Shown in pieces: positions 14,460 to 14,607 of a DNA stretch of 14,607 nucleotides; positions within the stretch are counted from its first letter, which is position 1, and each line of letters opens with the position of its first letter. The notes beneath the pieces are model-generated. The model saw only the letters and a program-made list of their open reading frames with translations. It had not been told where the DNA came from and did not search any database. Made by a program: the position numbers and the translations under genes. Source of the stretch: Bordetella parapertussis (GTDB lineage: Bacteria > Pseudomonadota > Gammaproteobacteria > Burkholderiales > Burkholderiaceae_C); assembly GCA_945870575.1 (NCBI GenBank), contig CAMBSK010000045.1, positions 1 to 14,607 of the forward strand. Direction: 5' to 3'.

Positions 14460-14607
14460 ATGGCAAAAGGCAAATTTGAGCGGACAAAACCGCACGTCAA
14501 CGTGGGCACCATCGGCCACGTGGACCATGGCAAGACGACGCTGACGGCGGCGATCACGACGATTTTGTCGGCGAAGTTTGGCGGCGAAGCCAAGGCTTAC
14601 GACCAGA
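14460..14607 (+). CDS. tuf: Elongation factor Tu, N-terminal start, truncated by the window edge
   Basis: EF-Tu delivers aminoacyl-tRNA to the ribosome as a GTPase. The 49 visible codons begin [19 protein letters not shown] and contain the P-loop [10 protein letters not shown] (about 19-28), then the start of the switch I region. The ATG follows GGAG (14449-14452) with a 7-base gap. A run of eight Ts (14440-14447) lies just upstream. It is co-transcribed with the tRNAs, as usual. The rest of the gene lies beyond the window. Confidence 0.97.
   Translation, partial: MAKGKFERTKPHVNVGTIGHVDHGKTTLTAAITTILSAKFGGEAKAYDQ

Overview
The window reads as a chromosomal segment of a betaproteobacterium, most likely Burkholderiales and Comamonadaceae-like. 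The reasons are the divergent apaG/rpe arrangement, the rpe-gph-trpEG-trpDC order, the tRNA-Tyr/Gly/Thr-tuf cluster and the protein signatures. This is a family- and synteny-based inference; no database was searched.

Layout. (1) 1-2771, plus strand: a two-partner secretion (type Vb) locus. It holds the C-terminal end of a large YDG-repeat exoprotein (TpsA, cut by the left edge) and its outer-membrane transporter TpsB. This part is visibly more AT-rich than the rest. (2) 2849-3568, plus strand: one reading frame joining a pterin-4a-carbinolamine dehydratase domain to a SnoaL/DUF4440-like NTF2-fold domain, an unusual fusion. (3) 3672-6069, minus strand: a compact operon transcribed apaG-thiL-pgpA-pncC with very short gaps or overlaps. 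(4) 6128-8037, plus strand: rpe, a small secreted DUF1566 protein, and gph. (5) 8059-14011, plus strand: the tryptophan operon. A Trp-codon leader peptide (trpL, Trp-Pro-Trp) and an intrinsic terminator are followed by trpE, trpG, a threonine aldolase (ltaE), trpD, trpC and ung. Starts are mostly coupled by 4- or 8-base overlaps. (6) 14068-14607, plus strand: an extended -10 promoter, tRNA-Tyr(GTA), tRNA-Gly(TCC), tRNA-Thr(GGT) and the start of tuf, cut by the right edge.

How the genes work together. Rpe serves the pentose-phosphate pathway, which feeds erythrose-4-phosphate and PRPP to aromatic synthesis. TrpE/TrpG make anthranilate, TrpD adds the phosphoribosyl group and TrpC closes the indole ring. 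trpF, trpB and trpA are not in the window. The leader region fits classical ribosome-mediated attenuation: stalling at two Trp codons would decide whether the terminator before trpE forms. LtaE, inside the same transcript, makes glycine from threonine. It could support the serine/glycine supply that TrpB draws on, but that link is inference.

The items most worth a second look are the trp leader with a promoter placed so that the leader peptide mRNA may be leaderless, the ltaE insertion in the trp operon, the carbinolamine dehydratase/SnoaL fusion, and the exoprotein tail with 20-residue acidic repeats and a C-terminal cysteine pair. No clearly novel multi-gene system (for example defence or a biosynthetic cluster) is visible. 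There is no gene-free stretch longer than about 220 bases, and that one holds the trp leader.
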